Shown here in pieces: positions 31,911 to 40,763 of a stretch of 57,941 nt of DNA. The notes below the pieces were generated by a model. That model was not told the origin of the DNA, did no database searches, and saw only the letters and a program-made list of their open reading frames with translations. The translations under genes and the position numbers were made by a program. Origin of the DNA: Actinomycetota bacterium (GTDB lineage Bacteria > Actinomycetota > Actinomycetes > Nanopelagicales > Nanopelagicaceae). The stretch is from NCBI GenBank assembly GCA_947377725.1, contig CANCGX010000003.1, forward strand, positions 1 to 57,941, in the 5' to 3' direction. The first letter of the stretch is position 1; every line of letters begins with the position of its first letter.

Positions 31911-33289
31911 AAAATAAACACTTTCATTTCATTGGCATAGGTGGCGCTGGCATGAGTGGGATAGCGCGAATAATGCTAGCTCAGGGAATTAAAGTCTCTG
32001 GCTCTGATGCCAAGGAATCCATGGTGACCACTCAGTTGGAAACTCTTGGAGCAAAAATTTTCATCGGGCACGATGCAGCAAATCAGATCGGTTCAGATGT
32101 AGTGGTGGTTTCTTCTGCGATATCAGCAAATAACCCCGAAATGACGAGCGCCCGAGATCGCGGAGCAGAAATCATGCCGAGAGCAAACGCTCTTGCCCTA
32201 GTGATGCAAGGAAAACGATCTGTAGCGGTTGCTGGAACACACGGGAAGACCACTACAACGTCAATGCTTACAGTCGCTCTTCAGAAAGCGGGACTTGATC
32301 CGTCTTTTGCTATCGGAGGAATGATAAATAATTCAGGAACTAATGCCCATCTTGGTAGCGGAGATATCTTTGTCGCCGAAGCCGACGAATCGGATGGCTC
32401 ATTCTTATCTTATTTACCGTCTGGCGCGATTATTACAAATTTAGAACTTGATCATGTGGACCATTTTCCTGATCTGCCAAGTTTGATGGACGCATTTTTG
32501 AAATTTATCAACTCGATAGCTAAAGATGGATTTCTCGTAACGTGCGGTGATGATAAAAATATAGAGGAACTCCTTGCCTCCGGAGTTCGTTCTGATTTAA
32601 CCGTGATCAGATACGGAATAGAGAATCCGGCCAATGACTTTCAAATCTCGCGCGTACATCTTTCCGAGGATGCAGGCTTGTGCAGAATTGTCCATAAAGG
32701 CAAAGTTCTAGGTGAGCTATCTTTGAGTATCCCCGGTGAACATAATCTCCTGAATGCAACGGCATCACTTGCTGCTGCCTATGCACTTCAAGTACCGCTT
32801 ACGGATATTTTTGCTGGTTTGCATGAATTTAGCGGTGCCCGTAGGCGCTTTGAATTAAAAGGTAAAATTAACGAAATTAGAGTTATAGATGATTATGGCC
32901 ATCACCCTACTGAGGTCAAAGTGACTTTAGAAACTGCAAGAAGATACGCAGCTGGTGGCAATGTTTTTGTTGTGTTTCAGCCACATAGATATTCTCGAAC
33001 AAAAATGTTTGCACAAAGATTCGGAGAAGCACTAGAACTTGCCGATCAGATCTATCTCCTAGAAGTGTACGCAGCAAGCGAAGAGCCTATTCCTGGCGTT
33101 TCTTCGTTGCTCATCATGCAAGGACGATCCGCTGAAAAGTTCCACTATGAACCTTCCATGATTGAAGTTATTGGTTCTATCGCCGAGAAAGTTGCACCTG
33201 GAGACGTTGTGCTTACCTTGGGTGCCGGAGATGTGAATTCACTCGGACCTGTAATTCTCACAGCGATAGGTGAGCGTTTTGCGCTTTAA
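31907..33289 (+). CDS. murC: UDP-MurNAc-L-Ala ligase MurC
   Basis: A 460-aa cytosolic Mur ligase that adds L-Ala to UDP-MurNAc. FHFIGIGGAGMSGIARIML at the N-terminus, P-loop VAVAGTHGKTTTTSMLT near residue 107, EADESDGSFL, RRFELKG and DDYGHHPTEVKVTL identify it. It overlaps ftsQ by 20 bp at the 3' end. Confidence 0.96.
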   Translation: MKNKHFHFIGIGGAGMSGIARIMLAQGIKVSGSDAKESMVTTQLETLGAKIFIGHDAANQIGSDVVVVSSAISANNPEMTSARDRGAEIMPRANALALVMQGKRSVAVAGTHGKTTTTSMLTVALQKAGLDPSFAIGGMINNSGTNAHLGSGDIFVAEADESDGSFLSYLPSGAIITNLELDHVDHFPDLPSLMDAFLKFINSIAKDGFLVTCGDDKNIEELLASGVRSDLTVIRYGIENPANDFQISRVHLSEDAGLCRIVHKGKVLGELSLSIPGEHNLLNATASLAAAYALQVPLTDIFAGLHEFSGARRRFELKGKINEIRVIDDYGHHPTEVKVTLETARRYAAGGNVFVVFQPHRYSRTKMFAQRFGEALELADQIYLLEVYAASEEPIPGVSSLLIMQGRSAEKFHYEPSMIEVIGSIAEKVAPGDVVLTLGAGDVNSLGPVILTAIGERFAL

Positions 33290-33980
33290 GAGGAAGATAA
33301 AACATTTTCCTGGAATAGTTCTATCGCTACTTCTTCTCATTTTATTGGCCTATTTATTGGGCTGGTCTTCATTGCTTTCTGTACGCATGATCGAAATTGA
33401 AGGGACAAGCCGAATCCGGGAAATTCAAAATCACGTTACTGCAGATAATTCTCATCTAGCGATAGGTTCACCATTAGCCAGAGTTGATGTTCACGCTGTT
33501 CAGCGCCAGATTGAATCTCTTGACTGGGTTGACTCTGAGAAAATTGGCCGTGATTGGATGCACGGTCGAATCAATATTCAAATAGTCGAAAGAATTCCAA
33601 TTGCGCAATTCGTAGATTCTTCAGGAGAACTTCAGGTAATTGATAAAACTGGAATTGTCTTCCGTGGAAATGGGAAAACGCAATATCCAGTTATCACCTT
33701 CTCTTCATACAACCCTGACGTGCTCCAGTCAGCTGCACACTTTATTCAAAATCTCCCAAGCGATCTCCTCAACAATATGGATGCGCTTGCCCTTCGATCG
33801 CCAGAGTTCATTCAAAGCAAGCACAAGAATTTAGGTAACGGAGAATTGATTCTTCGGTGGGGCAATACAGATGAAATGTCTGTAAAAACAAAGGTATTAC
33901 GGGCTCTTTTAGCGCTACCTGAAAATGCAAAGGCCAAACTGATTGATTTATCATCTCCGCTCTCGCCAATAGTTAAGTAG
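33270..33980 (+). CDS. ftsQ: Cell division protein FtsQ
   Basis: A 236-aa bitopic membrane protein: basic N-terminus, one helix (about residues 15-34), POTRA domain starting near LLSVRMIEIEGTSRIREIQ and including SLDWVDSEKIGRDWMHGRIN, then the FtsQ beta domain. GTG start inside the last 20 bp of murC. Scaffolds the divisome with FtsL. The cytoplasmic part is short. ftsZ follows after 156 bp with its own promoter. Confidence 0.9.
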   Translation: MSVLRFKRKIKHFPGIVLSLLLLILLAYLLGWSSLLSVRMIEIEGTSRIREIQNHVTADNSHLAIGSPLARVDVHAVQRQIESLDWVDSEKIGRDWMHGRINIQIVERIPIAQFVDSSGELQVIDKTGIVFRGNGKTQYPVITFSSYNPDVLQSAAHFIQNLPSDLLNNMDALALRSPEFIQSKHKNLGNGELILRWGNTDEMSVKTKVLRALLALPENAKAKLIDLSSPLSPIVK

Positions 33981-34047
33981 TTAATTTCGCTTGCTCAAAG
34001 AAAGTCAAAAAATAAGATAAGTAACTTCATTTAACTCGTGTCGGTGT

Positions 34048-34076
34048 TTGCTTGCATTCACGTGCGGTCGTACTTT
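34048..34076 (+). promoter_or_regulatory. Candidate ftsZ promoter
   Basis: TTGCTT (34048-34053), 17-nt spacer, TACTTT (34071-34076). The predicted leader of about 54 nt carries GGTGAGGAG just before the GTG start. It lies in the 156-bp ftsQ-ftsZ gap, which otherwise shows nothing recognisable. It would let ftsZ be expressed apart from the mur genes. Confidence 0.55.
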
Positions 34077-34136
34077 TGCGCAATCGAAGTAGCAATACTT
34101 TAAGTCTCAAGTAGAGATTTAGGGTGAGGAGAAACC

Positions 34137-35300
34137 GTGGCAACACCGCAGAATTATTTGGCAGTCATCAAAGTCGTAGGCATCGGCGGAGGTGGAGTTA
34201 ATGCTGTCAACAGAATGATCGAAGCTGGACTTAAAGGTGTTGAATTCATAGCCATCAATACAGATGCACAACAACTCATCATGAGTGATGCAGATGTTAA
34301 ATTAGATATTGGTAGAAAATCTACTCGAGGTCTTGGAGCTGGTGCATCACCAGAAGTTGGCCGTCAAGCAGCGGTTGATCACAGCGAAGAAATTGAAGAA
34401 GTTCTCCGTGGCGCAGATATGGTTTTTGTTACTGCAGGCGAAGGTGGCGGCACCGGTACAGGTGGCGCACCAATAGTTGCAAAGATTGCAAAAGATCTTG
34501 GCGCCCTCACTGTTGGTGTTGTTACAAAGCCCTTCTCTTTCGAAGCGAAACATCGCACACTTCAAGCAGAAGAAGGAATTGATAACTTACGTAATGAAGT
34601 AGATACGTTGATTGTGATTCCCAATGATCGCCTACTGGCAATTTCTGATCGTTCCATAACTGCTGTTGAGGCATTCAGAAGTGCAGACCAAGTCTTGCTA
34701 TCTGGCGTGCAAGGAATCACCGACTTAATCACAACTCCAGGTCTCATCAATTTGGATTTCGCAGATGTTAAAAGTGTGATGGCCGGTGCAGGTTCTGCGT
34801 TGATGGGAATTGGTTCAGCACGTGGTGAAGGTAGAGCGACAAGGGCTGCTGAATTAGCAATTGCCAGTCCGCTACTTGAAGCTTCCATCGATGGTGCGCG
34901 TGGGGTTCTCTTATCTATAGCTGGCGGATCGGATCTTGGGCTATTTGAGCTTTCAGAAGCAGCAGAGATGGTTGCAAAGTCAGCTCACCCAGAAGCGAAT
35001 ATTATTTTTGGAACAGTCATTGATGACGCTCTTGGAGACGAAGTTCGGATTACCGTCATCGCAGCAGGATTTGAGGGTGGCGCTCCGAAGAAGATTTCTG
35101 TGCCAGCGCTCGATGCCACTGCACTTTCAGGTGAAGCAAATCCAATTCCAAGCAATGATCCAATCGCCGTAGCGCTGGATCTCGGAATAAATGAGGATAC
35201 AGATTCAGTTCCAACGATTTCTGCTACATCCAGAAGACGCATTACATTTGAAGAATTAGTTGCTGAGGACGAAATCGATATCCCAGATTTCATGAAGTAG
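34137..35300 (+). CDS. ftsZ: Cell division GTPase FtsZ
   Basis: A 387-aa tubulin homologue forming the Z ring. N-terminal IKVVGIGGGGVNAVNRMIE, nucleotide-binding tubulin loop GGGTGTG at residues 103-109, and the T7-loop region PGLINLDFADVKSVM. The C-terminal peptide EIDIPDFMK matches the actinobacterial partner-binding tail (SepF/FtsW contacts). GTG start with GAGGAG 4-6 nt upstream. pgeF follows 15 bp after the stop. Confidence 0.97.
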   Translation: MATPQNYLAVIKVVGIGGGGVNAVNRMIEAGLKGVEFIAINTDAQQLIMSDADVKLDIGRKSTRGLGAGASPEVGRQAAVDHSEEIEEVLRGADMVFVTAGEGGGTGTGGAPIVAKIAKDLGALTVGVVTKPFSFEAKHRTLQAEEGIDNLRNEVDTLIVIPNDRLLAISDRSITAVEAFRSADQVLLSGVQGITDLITTPGLINLDFADVKSVMAGAGSALMGIGSARGEGRATRAAELAIASPLLEASIDGARGVLLSIAGGSDLGLFELSEAAEMVAKSAHPEANIIFGTVIDDALGDEVRITVIAAGFEGGAPKKISVPALDATALSGEANPIPSNDPIAVALDLGINEDTDSVPTISATSRRRITFEELVAEDEIDIPDFMK

Positions 35301-35315
35301 AAAGTACTCGTTGTT

Positions 35316-35963
35316 GTGGCTGGAGTGCTTTTTACCTCTTCTGCGTGGGGAAACCTTGGCCTCAACATTGGTGACGACGCCGATTCAGTTCTGAATCGTC
35401 GTAGGGATTTGCAACGTTCCCTTTCGCTCAGTTCTTTAATATATATGGAACAAACGCATTCAAATGTTGTGTCGATTGTTGAAGAAGATGTTGAGATTGT
35501 GAAAGCGGATGCAATTGTCACATCACACAAAAACGTCGGCCTTGCCGTTCTCGTTGGAGATTGCGTTCCAATATTGATTAGATCCTCTCACGCGGTGGCT
35601 GCGGTTCATGCAGGCCGTAAGGGAATGATGAACGGGATTGTGAAAGAAACCGTGATGGCGATGCGCACTTATCCCGGCGATAATTTCGAAGCAATCATGG
35701 GGCCATCAATTTGTTCGGATTGTTATGAAGTTTCACCCGAAATGTATGGCGAGGTTACGGCGGGTTTCCCAAACAGCGCTACGACAATTCAAAAACACGC
35801 TTTAGATATGCATTCAGAGTTGGCCGAGCAATTAACCGCAGAAGGAGTCGAAGTTCTCAACCTTGGTATTTGCACACACGAATATCCGGAGTATTACTCT
35901 CACAGACGTTCGCAAAAATCGGGCACACCTGAAGGAAGACAAGTCGGAGTGATTTGGTTATGA
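35316..35963 (+). CDS. pgeF: PgeF/YlmD-type polyphenol oxidase family protein
   Basis: A 215-aa protein of the cytosolic laccase-domain (DUF152) family, associated with purine nucleoside processing and peptidoglycan precursor editing. Metal-site residues are visible in MEQTHSN (His), VGDCVPILI (Cys) and VHAGRKG (His); the last is usually HAGWRG, so W is lost here. C-terminal HEYPEYYSHRR fits the family's Y-SHRR ending. GTG start at 35316; a GTG at 35325 is an alternative. Overlaps yggS by ATGA. Its location after ftsZ is usual in actinobacteria. Confidence 0.87.
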   Translation: MAGVLFTSSAWGNLGLNIGDDADSVLNRRRDLQRSLSLSSLIYMEQTHSNVVSIVEEDVEIVKADAIVTSHKNVGLAVLVGDCVPILIRSSHAVAAVHAGRKGMMNGIVKETVMAMRTYPGDNFEAIMGPSICSDCYEVSPEMYGEVTAGFPNSATTIQKHALDMHSELAEQLTAEGVEVLNLGICTHEYPEYYSHRRSQKSGTPEGRQVGVIWL

Positions 35964-36610
35964 CTGCCCGAAAAGAGGAGCTCCGAGCAAATCTCGAGCA
36001 AGTCGAGATAAAGATTTCCAAAGTTTTGGAGTCAGCTGGGAGAGCTCGCGATGAGGTAACGCTTATTGTCGTCACAAAGACTTTTCCGGTTTCTGATGCG
36101 ATATTGCTCTACGACATTGGAGTTAGAGATTTTGGCGAGAATCGTGATGAAGAGGGATTTACTAAAGCGCCCCTTCTACCAAGTGACGCTCGATGGCACT
36201 TTCAAGGCCAAGTTCAAGGACGCAAAATCCCATCGATCTCATCGTGGGCTAATACAGTCCACTCGCTGGATTCTCTTTCCCATGCCGCAAAGTTTGCTAA
36301 CTCTCACAATGGTAAAGCGCTTGAGTATTTTCTCCAGGTGAATCTAGAACCAGATGCGACTCACAGGGGAGGAGTACAGCCAGGTGAAATATCCACATTT
36401 CTCCAAGAATCTCCTGTGCAGATTTCTGGATTGATGGTGGTGGCGCCTTTAGATTCGATTTCAACCGATGCCTTTAATTCCGTCAGGGAATTGGCTGGCC
36501 TTCACGGATTGACGAAACTTTCAATGGGAATGAGCGGCGACTTTGAAGCAGCGCTCACAGCTGGTGCGACACATATTCGCGTCGGCAGCTCAATCCTCGG
36601 TTCACGCTGA
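35960..36610 (+). CDS. YggS/PLPBP family PLP-binding protein
   Basis: A 216-aa single-domain PLP-binding protein (PROSC family) involved in vitamin B6 and amino-acid homeostasis; no catalytic activity is known for most members. LIVVTKTFPVSDAI carries the PLP lysine near residue 37; GENRDEEGF, WHFQGQVQGRK, SMGMSGDFEAAL and HIRVGSSILG are family strings. Start at the ATG at 35960 (ATGA overlap with pgeF); the frame begins two codons earlier with a TTG. Confidence 0.92.
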   Translation: MTARKEELRANLEQVEIKISKVLESAGRARDEVTLIVVTKTFPVSDAILLYDIGVRDFGENRDEEGFTKAPLLPSDARWHFQGQVQGRKIPSISSWANTVHSLDSLSHAAKFANSHNGKALEYFLQVNLEPDATHRGGVQPGEISTFLQESPVQISGLMVVAPLDSISTDAFNSVRELAGLHGLTKLSMGMSGDFEAALTAGATHIRVGSSILGSR

Positions 36611-36619
36611 CCTTTAACC

Positions 36620-36625
36620 TAAAAT
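36620..36625 (+). promoter_or_regulatory. Predicted leaderless -10 element of sepF
   Basis: TAAAAT, then TTACCT, then the sepF ATG at 36632: spacing of 6 nt, as for crtE, ybaK, the ABC ATPase gene and hisD. TAAAAT is a very good -10. No Shine-Dalgarno sequence precedes the ATG. Confidence 0.6.
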
Positions 36626-36631
36626 TTACCT

Positions 36632-37141
36632 ATGGCTAATGCATTTAAGCGCGTCGCAAACTATCTCGGTCTTGTGGATGACGAAGAAGATCTCCAACCT
36701 ATCGTTGAAGTTGAACAACATCGCAGATCAGTTCGTCCAGTTTCCACTCCAGTCCAGGAATCTGCAACACCTTCATGGGCGGCACCTACCGTTCGCGTGA
36801 AGACTATTCCTCAAAATCAAGTGCAACCTGTTGCACCGGCTGTGCAAACCGAACTTCCAATCATGGATCAAATATTTACTATCCATCCTCGTTTTTATAA
36901 TGAAGCTCGCACAGTGGGCGAAAAGTATCGTCAAGGTCAACCGGTCCTAATGAATTTGAGCGACATGGATGAATCAGAGCGTAAACGTCTCGTTGATTTC
37001 GCCTCTGGTTTGGTTTTCGGACATTATGGAAGCATTGAGCGAGTAACCTCGAAAGTATTTCTACTCACTCCGCCAAATGTGCGCGTTTCAACTGAAGGCA
37101 AAGTTGCTGCAACTGAGGCTAGTTTTTTTAACCAATCCTGA
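36632..37141 (+). CDS. sepF: Cell division protein SepF
   Basis: A 169-aa protein that anchors FtsZ to the membrane in Gram-positive bacteria. N-terminal amphipathic helix ANAFKRVANYLGLVDDEEDL, a Pro/Val-rich linker (about residues 30-75), and the FtsZ-binding SepF domain (IHPRFYNEARTVGEKYRQGQ then PVLMNLSDMDESERKRLVDF). No ribosome-binding site; TAAAAT 6 nt upstream suggests leaderless expression. TGATG overlap with yggT. Confidence 0.95.
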   Translation: MANAFKRVANYLGLVDDEEDLQPIVEVEQHRRSVRPVSTPVQESATPSWAAPTVRVKTIPQNQVQPVAPAVQTELPIMDQIFTIHPRFYNEARTVGEKYRQGQPVLMNLSDMDESERKRLVDFASGLVFGHYGSIERVTSKVFLLTPPNVRVSTEGKVAATEASFFNQS

Positions 37142-37437
37142 TGTCTGGATCATTTAGCCTAGGGGGAATTCTTAACGGAATTCTCCAGCTCTTCTTATTC
37201 GCTTTGCTCGGTCGACTTATTTTGGATTACGTTCGTATGTTCTCTCAAAATTGGCGCCCGCGGGGGATCATGTTGTACATCGCGGAATTTATTTACGGGG
37301 TTACTGACCCAGTTATGAAAGTCGCTCGCAAGTTTATCCCGCCACTTCGACTTGGCTCAGTATCAATTGATCTCTCTTTTATTATTGTCTTTATTTCTGT
37401 ACAAATTTTGTCGAAGGCAACTAATTTAATTCCTTAG
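37141..37437 (+). CDS. YggT family membrane protein
   Basis: A 98-aa protein with two hydrophobic segments (about residues 8-30 and 72-94), the YggT signature LLGRLILDYVRMFSQNW and the EFIYGVTDPVMKVARKFIPP loop. YggT-family proteins sit beside sepF across Gram-positives and are thought to help envelope organisation. The ATG overlaps the sepF stop. The 3' end overlaps the convergent ileS gene by 12 bp. In most actinobacteria divIVA comes next; it is not here. Confidence 0.9.
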   Translation: MSGSFSLGGILNGILQLFLFALLGRLILDYVRMFSQNWRPRGIMLYIAEFIYGVTDPVMKVARKFIPPLRLGSVSIDLSFIIVFISVQILSKATNLIP

Positions 37438-40400
37438 GTTTAACGTCAAGCCAATTTCATTTTCTGAAAGAGCAAGACTTGCATTTCTTGAAAATGCGGT
37501 AGCGAGTACTTCCTGTGATATCTCAGAAACTGCAGATTCAATCGCAGCGCCGGTCTCTTCCGTTGCATTCCACTCAACAGTGATTCTGTCGCTAATATCA
37601 AATCCAGAGCTCTTTCGCTCTTCTTGAATCGCTCGAATCACTTCACGCACAATTCCAGCGCGAATGAGTTCAGGCGACAGAGCAAGATCAAGCGCGACAC
37701 TTTCTCCGGAATGGCTTGATACTGACCAGCCTGATTTTGGTGTTTCAGTTATCACTACATCTTCAATGGAGATTTCAGCACTCTTGGCTTCGCCATCTTT
37801 TGAGTAAGAAAGGTTTGTCGTTGGCTGTGTTCGCAAGGAAGCAACCAGGGTTTCGTGGTTCATCTCGTTGATTGCTGAAGCAATTGCTTGGACATCGGCT
37901 CCATATCGTGATCCGATAGAGCGAAAGTTTGCCTTTACAGAGACGTCAACCAAATCTCCGCCCGCAGATGAAAGCTCATCTACATTCAAGACGTTCAACT
38001 CTTCAGAAATATGAGAACGAATCTCTGCATCCATTTTCTCCCAGCCTTGCGCCGAAATAAGTGCTCGGGCGAGTGGCTGTCTAATTTTAATTTTCGACTC
38101 AGCTCGCGCTCCGCGTCCAAGTTCAACCAGTCGTCTTGATAGAGCAACGGATGTGGAAAGTGCTAAGTCAATACGAGTTTCATCGACAGAAGGGAAAGCT
38201 GCAAGGTGAACAGATTCACTTTCGGCTGGCTCTGCAGTGCGGACAAGTTCCTGCCACACATGCTCAGTAATAAATGGAACCATTGGAGCCATTAACTGAG
38301 TCAACTTTTTGATGGATATATAAAGCGTGGATAGAGCTGAGACATCGCCATCCCAAAAGCGTCTACGCGAACGACGTACATACCAGTTCGAAAGATCATC
38401 AATAAATGCAGCGAGGATTCGACCAGCTTCTTGGGAATCAAAATTCTCATATGCATGGTCAACTTTTTGAGTCAAAAGGTTTAATTCGGAGAGAATCCAT
38501 TTGTCCATCGTCGCCGTTGGATGTAATTCAAGATCGGAGATGGAAAAGTTCGAAGCTTTTGCATAAAGCGTGAAGAAGGAGATGGTGTTCCAATATGTAA
38601 GAAGTGTTTTTCTAACCACATCAGATAGCGCGTCATGGCCAACTCTGCGTGCGCTCCAGGGAGAGCCCGCCGCAAGCATGTACCAGCGGACTGCATCTGC
38701 CCCGTGTTGATCCATGAGGGAGATAGGTTCAAGGACGTTGCCAAGATGCTTGCTCATCTTGCGGCCATCCTTATCCAGGATATGCCCCAAGCAGAGAACG
38801 GTTTTATATGAACTTTCGTCAAAGACAAGAGTTCCGATTGTCATGAGGGTGTAGAACCAACCTCGTGTCTGATCGATTGCTTCACAGATAAAGTCTGCTG
38901 GGTAGGCTGCTGCAAATTTTTCAGCTGATCCTTCTTTATGTGGATAGCCCCACTGTGCGAATGGCATAGCGCCTGAGTCATACCAACAATCGATAACTTC
39001 GGTTACTCGAACCATTGTTGCGCTACAACCAGAGGTGTTGCATGCAAAAGTGATGTCATCAACGAATGGTCTATGAGGATCGGTATTTCGAACGTCTTGC
39101 CCAGAGAGCTCAGAGAGTTCTGCTAGAGATGCAATGCAATACTCGTGGCCTTCTGTGCATCGCCAGATAGGAAGGGGAGTGCCCCAATAGCGATTACGAG
39201 AGAGCGCCCAGTCAATGTTGTTGTTTAACCAATCCCCATAGCGACCAGTTTTAATTGTTTCGGGATGCCAATCAGTCTTTTGGTTCTCACGAATAAGTTC
39301 ATCTTTGATTGCAGTGGTACGGATATACCAAGATGGTTGTGCGTAATAAATAAGAACCGTGTGGCATCTCCAGCAGTGAGGGTAAGAGTGCTCATATTGC
39401 AGCTGTTTGAAAAGTAAGCCACGGGCTTTGAGATCCTTAATTAACGCCTTATCTGCTTCTTTGAAGAATACGCCGCCAACGAGTGGAACCTCTGGAAGAA
39501 AGGTGCCATCTGGTGCGACCGGGTTTACGACTGGCAACCCATAGCGACGACAAACTTGAAGATCGTCGGCTCCAAATGCAGGCGACTGATGAACCATTCC
39601 TGTTCCGTCTTCGATTGTGACGTAGTCGGCTAAAACAATGAAGTGAGAATCCGGAATCTCGACTAAATCAAATGGGCGCGTGTATGTGATGTGCTCAAGT
39701 TCGCTACCTAAGAACGTGGCAATGACTTTACGATCTTCACCAAGAATGTGTGCCAAGTTGCTAGCAACAACCAGGCGTTCTGTGATTTCTTCTGTGGAAA
39801 TTTCAAGGACTTGATACTCAACATCGGGATTAACAGCAATTGCCGTGTTTGAGACCAGCGTCCATGGGGTCGTTGTCCACACCAGGAATGAAGCGCCAAG
39901 TTCCGCAATTTTGCCGGAAGTCGCTGGAAAGCGAACGTAGACAGAAGGATCGGTAACTGTTTCGTATCCTTGAGCTAGCTCGTGATCAGAGAGGCCCGTT
40001 CCGCAGCGAGGACAGTAAGGAGCTACACGATGATCTTGTACTAAGAGCCCCTTCTTCCAAATTTGTTGTAGAGACCACCAAACGCTTTCAACGTACTCCG
40101 GCGACATCGTCCAATAAGCTTCATCGAAATCAACCCAGAAACCCATTCGGCGCGTCATCTTTGTAAATTCACCTACGTGGCGCTGTACAGATTCACGACA
40201 TTTGTCATTGAAGGCAGCGATTCCAAATTTTTCAATATCGCCCTTGCCTGTAAATCCAAGTTCTTTTTCAACCGCGATTTCTACGGGCAATCCATGGCAA
40301 TCCCATCCGGCTTTACGGATAACTTGCTTGCCCTTCATTGTTTGGTATCGCGGAAAAGCATCTTTGAAAACGCGAGCTTCAATGTGGTGCGTTCCCGGAA

Positions 40401-40563
40401 CTCCATTAGCCGTCGGCGGGCCCTCAAAAAATGTCCAGTTGTCGGAACCGTCACCCGCTGCAACGCTCTTATGGAAGATGCTTTGAGTCTCCCAAAAAGT
40501 AAGGATTTCGTGCTCAACGGCAGGCAGATCGATCTGCGGGGATAGCGCCTTGAACTGCGTCAC
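37426..40563 (-). CDS. ileS: Isoleucyl-tRNA synthetase
   Basis: A 1045-aa class I synthetase. HIGH equivalent is in PGTHHIEARVFKD (about residues 55-67), KMSKS equivalent is GRKMSKHLGN, with the editing domain between and the anticodon-binding domain following. The HHIE form and length are those of the eukaryote-like IleS found in actinobacteria, often less sensitive to mupirocin. GTG start at 40563 with AAAGGAG 7 nt upstream. Leftward, opposite to all surrounding genes; it sits where divIVA usually lies. No T-box was recognised in the leader. Confidence 0.95.
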   Translation of the reverse strand: MTQFKALSPQIDLPAVEHEILTFWETQSIFHKSVAAGDGSDNWTFFEGPPTANGVPGTHHIEARVFKDAFPRYQTMKGKQVIRKAGWDCHGLPVEIAVEKELGFTGKGDIEKFGIAAFNDKCRESVQRHVGEFTKMTRRMGFWVDFDEAYWTMSPEYVESVWWSLQQIWKKGLLVQDHRVAPYCPRCGTGLSDHELAQGYETVTDPSVYVRFPATSGKIAELGASFLVWTTTPWTLVSNTAIAVNPDVEYQVLEISTEEITERLVVASNLAHILGEDRKVIATFLGSELEHITYTRPFDLVEIPDSHFIVLADYVTIEDGTGMVHQSPAFGADDLQVCRRYGLPVVNPVAPDGTFLPEVPLVGGVFFKEADKALIKDLKARGLLFKQLQYEHSYPHCWRCHTVLIYYAQPSWYIRTTAIKDELIRENQKTDWHPETIKTGRYGDWLNNNIDWALSRNRYWGTPLPIWRCTEGHEYCIASLAELSELSGQDVRNTDPHRPFVDDITFACNTSGCSATMVRVTEVIDCWYDSGAMPFAQWGYPHKEGSAEKFAAAYPADFICEAIDQTRGWFYTLMTIGTLVFDESSYKTVLCLGHILDKDGRKMSKHLGNVLEPISLMDQHGADAVRWYMLAAGSPWSARRVGHDALSDVVRKTLLTYWNTISFFTLYAKASNFSISDLELHPTATMDKWILSELNLLTQKVDHAYENFDSQEAGRILAAFIDDLSNWYVRRSRRRFWDGDVSALSTLYISIKKLTQLMAPMVPFITEHVWQELVRTAEPAESESVHLAAFPSVDETRIDLALSTSVALSRRLVELGRGARAESKIKIRQPLARALISAQGWEKMDAEIRSHISEELNVLNVDELSSAGGDLVDVSVKANFRSIGSRYGADVQAIASAINEMNHETLVASLRTQPTTNLSYSKDGEAKSAEISIEDVVITETPKSGWSVSSHSGESVALDLALSPELIRAGIVREVIRAIQEERKSSGFDISDRITVEWNATEETGAAIESAVSEISQEVLATAFSRNASLALSENEIGLTLNLRN

Positions 40564-40763
40564 GAGAAAACTCCTTTATGCCGAAACCAGATATCTACTG
40601 CGTGGATAAAATGGGTGGATCCATCTGAGCGTACGCGCGCGATTCTAGCGTGGCTGAGTTGGAGTTTAGACTCGAGAAGTCCTAGCCTTGCCGCTTGCCC
40701 TGTTGTGAGTTAAACCTTAACCTGCAAGACAGCGTGAATGAGAAGCATTAGAAGGAGCCTGCG
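40564..40763. promoter_or_regulatory. Divergent promoter region between ileS and the dksA-like gene
   Basis: 200 bp. For the rightward gene: TTGCCC (40695-40700), 17 nt, TAACCT (40718-40723), then AAGGAG before the ATG at 40764. For ileS, TAGAAT on the minus strand at 40642-40647 is a candidate -10 without a clear -35. No T-box consensus and no ORF seen. Confidence 0.5.

Noticed and set aside
40564..40763. T-box riboswitch before ileS
   Set aside because: GGTGGATCC at about 40614-40622 recalls the T-box core, but it is on the strand opposite ileS and lacks the ACC half; no specifier stem was recognised.
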